Assembly: GCA_007994965.1 (NCBI GenBank)
Contig: VOPW01000001.1
Coordinates: 2,976,001-3,040,000 of the forward strand
DNA from: Piscinibacter aquaticus
GTDB taxonomy: Bacteria; Pseudomonadota; Gammaproteobacteria; Burkholderiales; Burkholderiaceae_C
Reading direction: 5' to 3'
DNA: 64,000 nucleotides
Position numbers and translations under genes: made by a program. Positions 19,854 through 28,460 of this stretch are shown piece after piece; within the stretch, counting starts at the first letter, position 1; the number at the start of each line of letters is the position of its first letter. Below the pieces are notes generated by a model. It made no database searches. It saw only the letters and a program-made list of their open reading frames with translations, and was not told the origin of the DNA.

Positions 19854-20307
19854 ATGCGCATCGTCTTTCTCGATTTCGGCGGCGTCACCCATCCCAACGC
19901 GGCGGACGACGAGGCCCGCGCCGTGCATCGCGGCACCGCGCTCGGCCGGTGCGGCTCGATGCGTTCTGCTGGTTCGACATCCTGCCGGGCCTGCTCGCCG
20001 GCCACGACGACGTGTTCGTCGTCGTGCATTCCAACTGGCGCTTCAGCCACTCGCCCGAGGAGATCGGCGACCTCCTCGGCAGCCTGGGCAACCGCTACCT
20101 CGGCACCACGCCCAAGGGCGAGCGCTATGCCTGCATCCAGGCACGGCTGGCGCGCCACCCACGGTGGCGAGCTACATCATCCTCGATGACTCACCCTCGT
20201 CGTTCGGCGATCCACCGCCACCCGAGCTGATCCTGTGCGACCCGCGCACCGGGCTGTCGGAGCCGCGCGTGCAGCAGCAGATCAAGCGCTGGCTGGACGC
20301 TGGCTGA
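19854..20307 (+). CDS. HAD-domain protein (HAD_SAK-like), frameshifted
   Basis: The start MRIVFLDFGGVTHPN carries a HAD-type motif I, but the second nucleophile-loop aspartate (DxDGV) reads DFGGV. Breaks near 19948 and 20162 connect FDILPGLLAGHDDVFVVVHS and NWRFSHSPEEIGDLLG to YIILDDSPSSFGDPPPPELI, which contains the acidic motif DD. The small HAD domain lacking a cap, with a downstream LDD, resembles the HAD_SAK family associated with nucleic-acid repair proteins. About 150 residues. An in-frame ATG at 19839 is an alternative start. If motif I is as read, phosphatase activity may be altered. Confidence 0.6.
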
Positions 20308-20331
20308 GCCGGCCAGGGCGGACGGGCGGCC

Positions 20332-22506
20332 TCAGGGCCGCGCACTCAGCAGCCCGAACTGCCACAGCAGGAAGGCATAGATGTCGCCGAGCTGGCTGGC
20401 GGCCTGCCGAGCCGTGCTGCCGACGCCATGGCCGGCCTGCATGTCGATGCGCATGAACACCGGCTTGCCGCTGGAGGTGGCCTGCTGCAGCCGCGCGGCC
20501 GCCTTCGCGCTGTGCCACACGTCGACGCGCGGGTCGTTCATGCCGTGCACCAGCATCACCGCCGGGTAGGCCGTGCCGTCGCGGATGTGCTGGTAGGTGC
20601 TCATCTCCAGCAGCGCGCGGAACTCGGCCGGATCCTTCACCGTGCCGAACTCCGAGACGTTGGTGATGCCGTTGGCCGATTCCTCGAAGCGCACGGTGTC
20701 GAGCACGCCGACATCGAACACCGCCGCGGCGAACAGCTCCGGCGCGCTGGTGACGGCGCAGCCGACGAAGATGCCGCCGGCACTGGTGCCCCAGATGCCC
20801 AGCGTCTGCGGCGAGGCGTAGCGCTGCTCGATCAGCCAGCGCGCCACCGCGATGCCATCCTTCCAGGTGTTGGGCTTGCTGGCCTTGAAGCCGGCGCGGT
20901 ACCAGCTGTCGCCGAAGGCGCCGCTGCCACGCACGTTGGCCAGCGCGACCACGCCGCCGCGCTCGTACCAGGGCGAGCGTGCGCGGCTCGAAGCCGGCCT
21001 GGAAGCTAAAGCCGTAGGCGCCGTAGCCGATCAGCAGCGTCGGGTTGCGGCCGTCGCGCACCAGGCCGCGCTTGTGGATCACCGCCACGGGCACCCGCGC
21101 GCCGTCGTGGCTGTCCACCAGCACCTCGGAGACTTCCAGCTCCGGTGTGCCGGCCGGGCGGCGGCTGTCGCGGATGCCGGTGTCGCGCGCTGCGCCGCGG
21201 GCATCGATGGCCAGCAGCCGCGGCGGCTCGGTCCAGCGCGTCTGGGTGAGCCACGGCGTGCGGTAGGCGCGGCCGGCATCCTCGATCGCGAAGGTGGTGC
21301 CGGTCACGCCGGGCGCCACGTCGATGCCGTCGCGCGGCGTGCCGCGGCCGTGGCGCATCACGCGCGTGTTGAAGCCCTGCTGCACTTCCACGTAGATCGC
21401 GTCGCGGCCGAGCGTGAAATCGCGCAGCACGCCCTGCGCCGGCTCCGGCACGATCACGCGCGCATCGCGCAGCGCCGGCCGGCCGCCGCGCAGCGGCAGC
21501 GCGAGCAGCCGGCCGCGCGGCGCCTGCGCGCGCGTGCGCAGATAGAGCGTGTCGCCACGCAGCTGCGCATCGGTGATCTGGTCTTCGGCGCGGCTGATCG
21601 GCCACCACGGCACCGGCCTCGGCGAGGCCAGCGCGGCCACCGGCGCGACGAACAGCCGGCCCTCGGGCACGGTGGTGTCGGTGGTACGCGCCACCATCCA
21701 GCGGCTGTCGGGCGAGAAGAACACCGCGCCGACGTCGAGCCGTTCGAGACCGAGCGAGGGCAGCAGCTCTCGGCCGAAGACCGGCCGCGGCTCGGCCTTC
21801 GGCCGATCGATGTCGAGCACGACGACCGTGGTGTCGAGGTAGGTCTCGGTCTCGGGCGCGTCCGGCGGCAACGCGCGGTTCTGGTTGAAGGCGAGACGGC
21901 GGCTGTCCGGCGAGAAGCTGGCGTACTCCTGGCGCACGCGCGGCACCGGCTCGCGCAGCGGCGGCCGCTGGCCACGTCGATCAGGTGCAGCGCGGCGTCT
22001 TCCGAGCCGGCGGCCGACAGGCCGAAGGCGAGCGTGCGGCCATCCCAGGAGGGCACGTACCAGTTGATCGCATGCGGCACGCCGTCGCGCGCGAACTGCT
22101 GCGGATCGACGAGCACGCGCTCGGCGGCCTCGCCCGTGCGCAGCATCAGCTTGAACTGGTTCTCGCCGGCGCGGCGCTTCAGGTAGTAGACCCGCTCACC
22201 CGGAAAGCGGCGCACCTCGCGAACCGCATCGCCGGCCGAGCGCGACAGCTCCGCGATGCGCTGCGAGAGCGCCTCGCGGCCATCGATGCGCGCGAGCTGC
22301 GCCTCGCCGTACGCCGCCTGCGCCTCCAGCCAGGCACGGGTGCGCGGGTCGCGCAGCTTCTCGAGGTTGCGGAACGGATCCTCGATGCGCACGCCGTGCA
22401 GCGTGTCGACCACCGGCTCGCTCGGCGCCGGCGGCGGCGCGGCGAGGGCCAGTGCGCTGGCGAGGACCGGGGCAAGCGCCGCGAGCCGGCGCAGTCGAAT
22501 GGTCAT
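20332..22506 (-). CDS. Secreted prolyl oligopeptidase-family serine peptidase (S9A), frameshifted
   Basis: About 725 residues. A signal peptide (residues 1-22, LAALAPVLASALALA) is followed by the S9A N-terminal motif RIEDPFRNLEKLRDPRTRAW and a seven-bladed propeller. The C-terminal hydrolase domain has the nucleophile serine in WGTSAGGIFVGCAVT, the aspartate in MNDPRVDVWHS and the histidine in QAGHGVGSTARQ. Breaks lie near 21965 and 20972. The enzyme cleaves short proline-containing peptides, here probably in the periplasm or outside the cell. Confidence 0.87.
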
Positions 22507-22585
22507 CGTGGGCTCCCTGGGGCCTTCTGCGGGCCGCGTTTCGGGCGCATGCTAATCGTTCGACGGACTTTCGACGGGAGCGGAC

Positions 22586-23059
22586 ATGGCGATTGACAAT
22601 TTCCTCAAGCTCGACGGCATCGCCGGCGAGGCCACCCAGCGCGACCACCGCGGCGCCATCGAGCTGCTGTCGTGGAGCTGGGGCATGACCAACGAGTCAC
22701 CCGCCGGCGGCGGCGGATCGGGTGCCGGTCGCGCCAAGGCGCAGTCGCTGCTGTTCGTGCACCGCTACGACGCCGCCTCGCCGCCGCTGCTGCGCCACGC
22801 GGCCAGCGGGCGGCACATCGCCTCGGCCGTGCTCAGCGCGCGCCGCAGCGGCGGCGGTGCACGCGACTTCCTGAAGATCACGCTGAAGGGGGTGATGGTG
22901 GTGGCGGTCCAGATGGCCGACAACGGCGACGGCCCGGTCGAGCAGGTGGCGCTGAACTTCGCGGAGATCGCCTTCGACTACACGCCGCAGTCGCCGCGCG
23001 GCAGCGCTGGCACGCCGGTGCGCGTGGGCTGGAACGTGCGCACCTCGCAGGTGACCTGA
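22586..23059 (+). CDS. hcp: Type VI secretion Hcp-family tube protein (orphan)
   Basis: An intact gene of 157 residues with the Hcp1 fold. The N-terminus is MAIDNFLKLDGIAGEATQRD, followed by IELLSWSWGMTN, and later LKITLKGVMVVAVQMADNGD and VALNFAEIAFDYTPQ. Hcp hexamers stack into the type VI tube and are secreted. No other type VI gene is within the window, so this is an orphan copy that may serve a distant apparatus. It diverges from the prolyl oligopeptidase gene across 79 nt. Confidence 0.9.
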   Translation: MAIDNFLKLDGIAGEATQRDHRGAIELLSWSWGMTNESPAGGGGSGAGRAKAQSLLFVHRYDAASPPLLRHAASGRHIASAVLSARRSGGGARDFLKITLKGVMVVAVQMADNGDGPVEQVALNFAEIAFDYTPQSPRGSAGTPVRVGWNVRTSQVT

Positions 23060-23130
23060 CTCAACGCCCCGCCCTCCGGCCGGTCTAGATTGACCGCGGG
23101 TGCCGCCGTGCCGGCGCCGTGGAGGGCGTG

Positions 23131-23560
23131 ATGAAGAACTGGCTGGTGGTGGCCAATGGCACGCGGGCCCGCGTCCTCGAAGAGGCTGCGGACGGTGGTT
23201 ACGCGCATGTGGCCGATCTCGTGCACCCGCAAAGCCGGCTCAAGGGCTCGCAGCTCGAGCCCGATCGGCCCGGCCATGTGACCAGCGGCTCGCACGGCAC
23301 CGGCAGCGCGCAGTACCGGCCACGCCTCGATCCGCACGAGCGCGAGCTCCAGCACTTCGCCGACGAGCTCGCCGGGCTGCTGGATGCGGGCGGCGGACGG
23401 CCGCTGCGCCGGGCTGGTGCTGGTCGTCTCCCATCCCTTCCTCGGCCACCTCAAGGCGCGCCTGAGGCCGGCGTCGCGCCAACGCGTGCTGCGCTGCGTG
23501 GCGCACGACTACACCGCGTTGAGCGACGCCGAACTGGCGCAGCGACTGGCCGCCGGCTGA
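23131..23560 (+). CDS. Host-attachment-type protein, frameshifted
   Basis: The start MKNWLVVANGTRARVLEEA and the segment DLVHPQSRLKGSQLEPDRPG match the family of proteins annotated as required for attachment to host cells. A break near 23408 restores the expected C-terminal half, GLVLVVSHPFLGHLKARL, ending AELAQRLAAG at 23560. About 142 residues, cytoplasmic, with no signal peptide. The family is distantly related to release-factor-like baeRF domains; its biochemical role is not established. It is convergent with the Hsp20 gene. Confidence 0.72.
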
Positions 23561-23579
23561 AGGCGGCAGCCGGCGGACT

Positions 23580-24005
23580 TCAGCCGATCGACAGCTTGCG
23601 GCTGGAGCCGGTGGCCTTCTTCGGCAGGCGCAGTTCGAGCACGCCGTTCTGGTACTTCGCGTCGGCCTTGGCATCGTCGATGTCGCTGGCCAGCGCGAAG
23701 CTGCGGCTGGCGAAGCCGTACTGGCGCTCGCTGCGCAGCACGCGGCCGTCCTTCCTCTCTTCCTTCTCCTGCTTGACCTCGGCGCTGATCGTGACCTGGT
23801 TGCGGTCGATGCGCACGTCGATGTCTTCCCTCTTCACGCCGGGGATCTCGGCCTTGACCATGTAGCAGTCGTCGTGCTCGCTGAGGTCGAGCCTGATCTG
23901 CGGCGAGCGCTCGCCGCCTTCGGCGCGCCACGGACGCATCAGGTTGCGGAAGCTGGACTCGAACGGGTCCATGTCGAACAGGTCCTTCACTCTCAGTTCG
24001 TTCAT
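23580..24005 (-). CDS. Small heat-shock protein, Hsp20/alpha-crystallin family
   Basis: An intact gene of 141 residues starting MNELRVKDLFDMDPFESSFR, with GAGGAG 8 nt before the ATG at 24005. The alpha-crystallin domain spans about residues 38-135 (YMVKAEIPGVKREDIDVRID) with the C-terminal strand QNGVLELRLPKKA. The IxI-like tail motif is weak (KLSIG). Small heat-shock proteins bind unfolding proteins without ATP. The gene is divergent from a Crp/Fnr regulator across 269 nt. Confidence 0.9.
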   Translation of the reverse strand: MNELRVKDLFDMDPFESSFRNLMRPWRAEGGERSPQIRLDLSEHDDCYMVKAEIPGVKREDIDVRIDRNQVTISAEVKQEKEERKDGRVLRSERQYGFASRSFALASDIDDAKADAKYQNGVLELRLPKKATGSSRKLSIG

Positions 24006-24080
24006 TGCTGGGCTCCTCATGACCGGGCCCCGGCCCCGCGCCGGGGACTTGGATGGTCGATCCGGCTGCGCGCAGCGCGG

Positions 24081-24094
24081 TTGATCGCACGCAA
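24081..24094. promoter_or_regulatory. Imperfect FNR-like box upstream of hsp20
   Basis: TTGA-N6-GCAA has the spacing of an FNR-type site (TTGA-N6-TCAA) with one mismatch in the second half-site. It lies 75 nt upstream of the Hsp20 start codon. Weak evidence; listed because a Crp/Fnr gene is divergent from here. Confidence 0.25.
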
Positions 24095-24141
24095 CGCTCG
24101 CGGCTCGCGCCCGCCGACGCCGTGTAGGACTTTTCCGAACG

Positions 24142-24210
24142 GGCAATCGGACTGCTCCGCACACGCGCCGCCGACATTCCCACCGCGCACGGCGCCGGAC
24201 ACCGATTGCC
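24142..24210. repeat. Nine-base inverted repeat with 51-nt spacer between hsp20 and the Crp/Fnr gene
   Basis: GGCAATCGG at 24142-24150 is perfectly complementary to CCGATTGCC at 24202-24210. The arms lie in the divergent promoter region and could be paired operator half-sites or an RNA hairpin in a leader. A nine-base match can also arise by chance in GC-rich DNA. Confidence 0.35.
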
Positions 24211-24233
24211 GGCGCCGCGCGCCGAGCCGAAGC

Positions 24234-24249
24234 TGTGAATCACATCACG
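24234..24249. promoter_or_regulatory. CRP-type box (TGTGA-N6-TCACG) before the Crp/Fnr gene
   Basis: The sequence matches the CRP consensus TGTGA-N6-TCACA at nine of ten positions. It ends 25 nt before the Crp/Fnr start at 24275, so it would overlap the promoter or leader, as expected for autoregulation or repression. Which protein binds it is not known. Confidence 0.4.
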
Positions 24250-24274
24250 AATGACCACAGCCGCGGAGACGATC

Positions 24275-25113
24275 ATGCTCACCCCGACATCCAACGTCAC
24301 TTCCCTGCCCGCCTCGCGAAGCGCCTGGATGGTGCAGCGCGGCACCCTCAGTGGCGCCCCTGCCTCGTCGCTGCAGGATCTGCTGCATGCCAGCGGCTGC
24401 GACGCGCAGGCCGACGCCTCTGCCGCCGGCTTCACGGTGCCCGTGTGGCGCGCGCGCAGCGGCGTCGTGCTGCTGCACGAGGGCGCGGCGGCCGAGTCGG
24501 TGCACTGGTGCGCTCGGGCAGCTTCAAGTGCGTGAAGACCTCGGAAGACGGCTACGAGCAGGTGCTGTCCTTTGCCGGACCGGGCGAAGTGCTCGGCTTC
24601 GAGGCGATCAGCCGCGGCCACCACACGGCCAGCGTGATCGCGCTGGAGGATTCGACCGTGTTCACGCTGCCGCTGCGCGAGCTGGATCGCTGGCGCCAGC
24701 GCTTCCCGTCGCTCGACCGGGCCCTGCAGTTCGCGCTCAGCCGCCAGCTGGCACGCAACGCCGACGTGGCCGAAATGATGGCGGCGGTGGCTGCCGAGAC
24801 CCGGCTGGCGCGCTTTCTGGTCTGGCTGTCGGCCAGCATGGCCGAGCGCGGGCAGTCGCCGCGCCGCCTGTACCTGCGCATGAGCCGCCGCGACATCGCC
24901 AGCCTGCTCGGCGTGGCCCACGAGACGGTGAGCCGCTCGTTCAGCGCGCTGGCGGACTGGGGCTGCCTGCGCGTGGACAACCGCGAGGTGGAGATCCTCG
25001 ACGACGAGGCCTTGCGCGCCTGCACGCGCGGCACGCGCGGCGTGTCGGACGACGGTTCGCGCCACGGCACGGCAGAGCGTTCGCGCTCCCCGACACGGCG
25101 GGCGGCCGCCTGA
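24275..25113 (+). CDS. Crp/Fnr-family transcriptional regulator, frameshifted
   Basis: About 279 residues from the ATG at 24275, which has GGAGA 6-7 nt upstream. The cyclic-nucleotide-binding-like domain includes KTSEDGYEQVLSFAGPGEVL and VIALEDSTVFTLPLREL. The C-terminal helix-turn-helix is SRRDIASLLGVAHETVSRSF, with recognition-helix residues E, S and R like FNR, so a TTGA-N6-TCAA type site is expected. No N-terminal cysteine set for an iron-sulfur cluster is visible, unlike true FNR/ANR. This leaves DNR/NnrR- or FixK-like sensing possible. A break near 24510 joins the two halves. It could control the nirS box at 50448, but that is speculative. Confidence 0.82.
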
Positions 25114-25230
25114 CGCCGGCGATCTGCGGCTTAACACCTAGAGGGAGGCCGCGGCACAGCGGTTACCGTCAAGGCGGGGAGACATTCGGGCGGTGTCGCT
25201 ACCATCGCCACCGCTCTCCAGGGAGGCAAC

Positions 25231-26126
25231 ATGAGTTCGCAAACCTCCACCGCGCCGGTGCTGCCGGCCGCCATGCTGGCCCAGGCCCTGCAGGGCTGGT
25301 GGCTTTCGTCGATGCACCAGCCGCGCCGCCGTTCGCCGGCGCGCAAGCCGCACGATGGCCAGGGCACGGGCGACGACGAATGCCGCCGCTCGATGCGCGG
25401 CGTGCTCGAGGACCAGATCATTCCGCGGCTGCTGGTGGCCCACCGCGACGGCGCGGTGAATGCACGGCCCTCGGGCCGCCCGCCGCCCACGTGGGCGCGT
25501 TCGCGAGCGTCTGCGCGTCGGGTGACCGCGCCGCGGCCGACCGCCCGGTGGCGCAGCTTCGTGCCGAGGGCCACGATACCGACAGCGTGATGGTCGATCT
25601 GGTCGGCCCGGCCGCCTTGCTGCTCGGCCGCGAGTGGGAGGAAGACCGGCGCAGCTTCGTCGACGTGACGCTGGGCCTCGTGCTGATGCACGAGATCATC
25701 CACACGATGGGCTACGAATACCGCGACGGCCCCAAGCAGGCCGGCCGGGTTCGCCGCGTGATGCTGGCCTCGGCGCCGGGCTCGCAGCATGTGCTCGGGC
25801 TGTCGATCGTCAGCGAGTTCTTCCGCAAGGCCGGCTGGCAGGTGGTGCTCGAGGTCTCGCCGAGCGCCGCCGAGCTGTGCCACGCGGTGAAGAACGAGTG
25901 GTTCGACCTGGTCGGGCTGTCGGTCTCGGTCGATGCGCAGCTGCCCACGCTGGGCGCACTGGTGGGCAAGCTCAAGGCCGCCTCGCGCAACGCGGCGATG
26001 CCGGTGCTGCTCGGCGGGCCGGTGTTCACGCTCGCGCCGCAGCAGGCCGAGCGCTTCGGCGCGCAGGCGATCTGCGTCGATGCGCGCGAGGCGGTGGATA
26101 CCGCGCTGGCCCTGGTGGCCCGCTGA
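25231..26126 (+). CDS. B12-binding/SCHIC-domain regulator (PpaA/AerR-like), frameshifted
   Basis: About 298 residues starting MSSQTSTAPVLPAAMLAQAL, with GGAGG 5 nt upstream. A break near 25459 joins the helical N-terminal half to the C-terminal half. The latter has a helical cap (LGREWEEDRRSFVDVTLG, LMHEIIHTMGYEY) followed by a Rossmann-like domain with PGSQHVLGLSIVSEFFRKAG and VLLGGPVFTL. The usual DxHxxG cobalamin motif reads SQHVLG: the histidine is kept and the aspartate lost. This is seen in the PpaA/AerR/AppA group, which senses B12, light or haem and controls tetrapyrrole or photosynthesis genes in purple bacteria. No photosynthesis genes are in the window. It follows the Crp/Fnr gene on the same strand. 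Confidence 0.72.
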
Positions 26127-26149
26127 GCGCCGGCGAGCCGTTCAGGGGC

Positions 26150-28370
26150 TCAGTCGCCGAAGCCGAACCAGCGCCGGATCGTCTCGCCGGCACTGCGCAT
26201 GAAGTCGCGCAGCGCCGCGCCCGGCGGCCGCGGGAACTCGGCCGCCGGATCCACCGAGCCCTGCGCCAGCGCGCCGCGCATCGCATCGCCCACCACGTGC
26301 AGCGCGTTGTGCGCACCCTGCCCCCAGTGGTCGCTGCGCAGCGTGATGCGCGGGTCGTTGAAGCCCACCCAGGCGCCGGCCACCAGCTGCGGCTGCATCA
26401 GGATGAACCAGCCGTCGGTGTTGTTCTGCGTGGTGCCGGTCTTGCCCGCCACGTCGGCCCGCAGGCCCCAGGTGGCGCGGATGCCCTGCCCGGTGCCGCG
26501 GTCCACCGCGCCGCGCAGCATGTCGATCAGCTGCACCGCCACGGGCGCATCGAGCACCCGCTCGCCCGGGGCACCGGCCGGCGGGGCGAGCTGCATCAGC
26601 AGCTTGCCGTGCGCATCGGTCACCTTCGTCACCAGCAAGGGCGGGCGGTACTCGCCCTGCGCGGCGATGGTCGCGTAGGCGCTGGTCATCTCCAGCAGGC
26701 TCGCCGGGCTGGTGCCCAGCGCGAGCGAGGGCACGGCCTGCAGCGGATCTCTCGCGCACGCCCAGCCGCTGCGCCACGCGCTCGACCGTGTCGGCGCCCA
26801 CCTCGCCGATCAGCTGCGCGGTCACGCTGTTGCGCGAGAAGACCAGGCCGTCCTCCATCGTCGAGCGGCCATCGGGTGCGCCCCCCATGTCGCGCGGCTT
26901 CCACAGCGTGCCGTCGGGCAGGCGCAGGCTCACGTTGCGCGTATCGAACTCGCGCTGCGGATCGATGCCCGCCTCCAGCGCCGCGGCATAGACGAAGGGC
27001 TTGAAGGTCGAGCCCGGCTGGCGGCGCGAGCGCTGCACGTGGTCGAAGGCGTCGAGCGCATGGTCGCGCGCGCCGACCCAGGCGCGCACTGCGCCGCTGC
27101 GCGGATCGATGGCGACGAAGCCGGCCTCCAGCCGCGTCTTGCGCTCGCGCAGCGCCTTCATGAAGGCCGCGTCGGCGCGCAGCGCGGCCAGCGCCTCGGC
27201 CTCGCTGCGCCCGTCCTCGCGCTGGGCGGCGAACTCGGGCGATTCGCGGATGAAGTCGTCGACGAGCTCCGGCTGCGAGGCCCAGAGGTGCGCGAACGGC
27301 TCGGTCTTCGCCCGCGCCGCCACGTAGGCCCGCGTGCCGGTGGACAGCAGCTTGCCGCTCTCGCGGCCCCACTCGACATCGGCCACCGCCTGCAGCGCAT
27401 CGAGCTGCCGCGCCACCGCCTGGTTGGCGATGCGCTGCAGCTTCGGGTCGATCGCCGAGTGCACCACCAGGCCATCGGCATGGAGGTCGTAGCCGAGCGG
27501 CTCGCTCCACGCCAGCAGCCAGCGCTTGACGGCTTCGGCGAAGTGCGGCGCCGGCCCCTGGCCGAGGTCCTGGCGCTCGAAGTCCAGACGCAGCGGGCGA
27601 TCCTTCAAGCGCTCGAAGTCGGCGCCGGCCAGCTTGCCGTGCTTGAGCATCTGCGCCAGCACCACATTGCGCCGCTCGCGCGCGCGCTCGGGGTGCAGCA
27701 CCGGGTTGTAGACGCGCGTGCCCTTGAGCAGGCCGATCAGCGTGGCGCCTTCGGCCACCGTCAGCTTCGACGCCGGCTTGTCGAAGTAGGTGCGCGCGGC
27801 CATCTCGATGCCGAAGGCGTTGTAGTGGAACGAGACGGTGTTCAGGTAGGCCTCGAGGATCTCGCGCTTGCCGTAGCGCCGCTCGAGCTTGATCGCGGTG
27901 ATCATCTCCTTGAGCTTGCGCGTGGCGGTGCGCGCGCGGCCGATCTCCTCGGGAAAGGCGTTGCGCGCGAGCTGCTGGGTGATCGTCGAGCCGCCCTGCG
28001 GATCGCCGCCCAACGTCTGCAGCACCGACGAGAGGCTGCGCCGCCAGTCGATGCCGGGGTGTTCCCAGAAACGGTGGTCCTCGGTGGCAACCAGCGCATC
28101 GACCACATGCTGCGGGATGCGCTCCAGCGGCAGCCACTCGCGCGGCGTGCGGCGGAAGGTGGCCAGCAGCGAACCGTCGGCCGCGAGCAGCACGCTGGGC
28201 TTGTCGTCGCGCGCGGCGAGCAGCTTGTCGACCGAGGGCGTGAAGGGCACCAGCACCAGCGCATAGCCGGCCAGCGCCAGCACGGCCACGGCCACAGCCA
28301 GCGCCATCCAGCGCAGCGGGCGCAGCAGGCGAAGCACGCGCACGAGGTCGGGCAGGCGTCGGGCATCCAT
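26150..28370 (-). CDS. Bifunctional penicillin-binding protein (class A PBP), frameshifted
   Basis: About 740 residues starting MDARRLPDLVRVLRLLRPLR, with one membrane anchor at about 22-42. The glycosyltransferase domain (GT51) shows EDHRFWEHPGIDWRR, GGSTITQQLARN and LEAYLNTVSFHYNAFG. The transpeptidase domain has the active-site SxxK in PGSTFKPFVYA, SxN in FSRNSVTAQL and KTG in AGKTGTTQNNTDGW. A break near 26748 separates the last part. The enzyme polymerises and cross-links peptidoglycan in the periplasm. It is most like PBP1A/1B-type enzymes but lacks a recognisable extra domain. Confidence 0.9.
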
Positions 28371-28460
28371 GGCGGCGGATTGTCCCGCCGCCACCCCGCC
28401 CCTGTTACCGGACATGACCGGGATCAAGCCAGCCCGCCCCGCGCTGCCTAGCATGGGGCG

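Noticed and set aside
24275..25113. Oxygen-sensing FNR with an Fe-S cluster
   Set aside because: No N-terminal cysteine set is visible, so only general Crp/Fnr membership is claimed.
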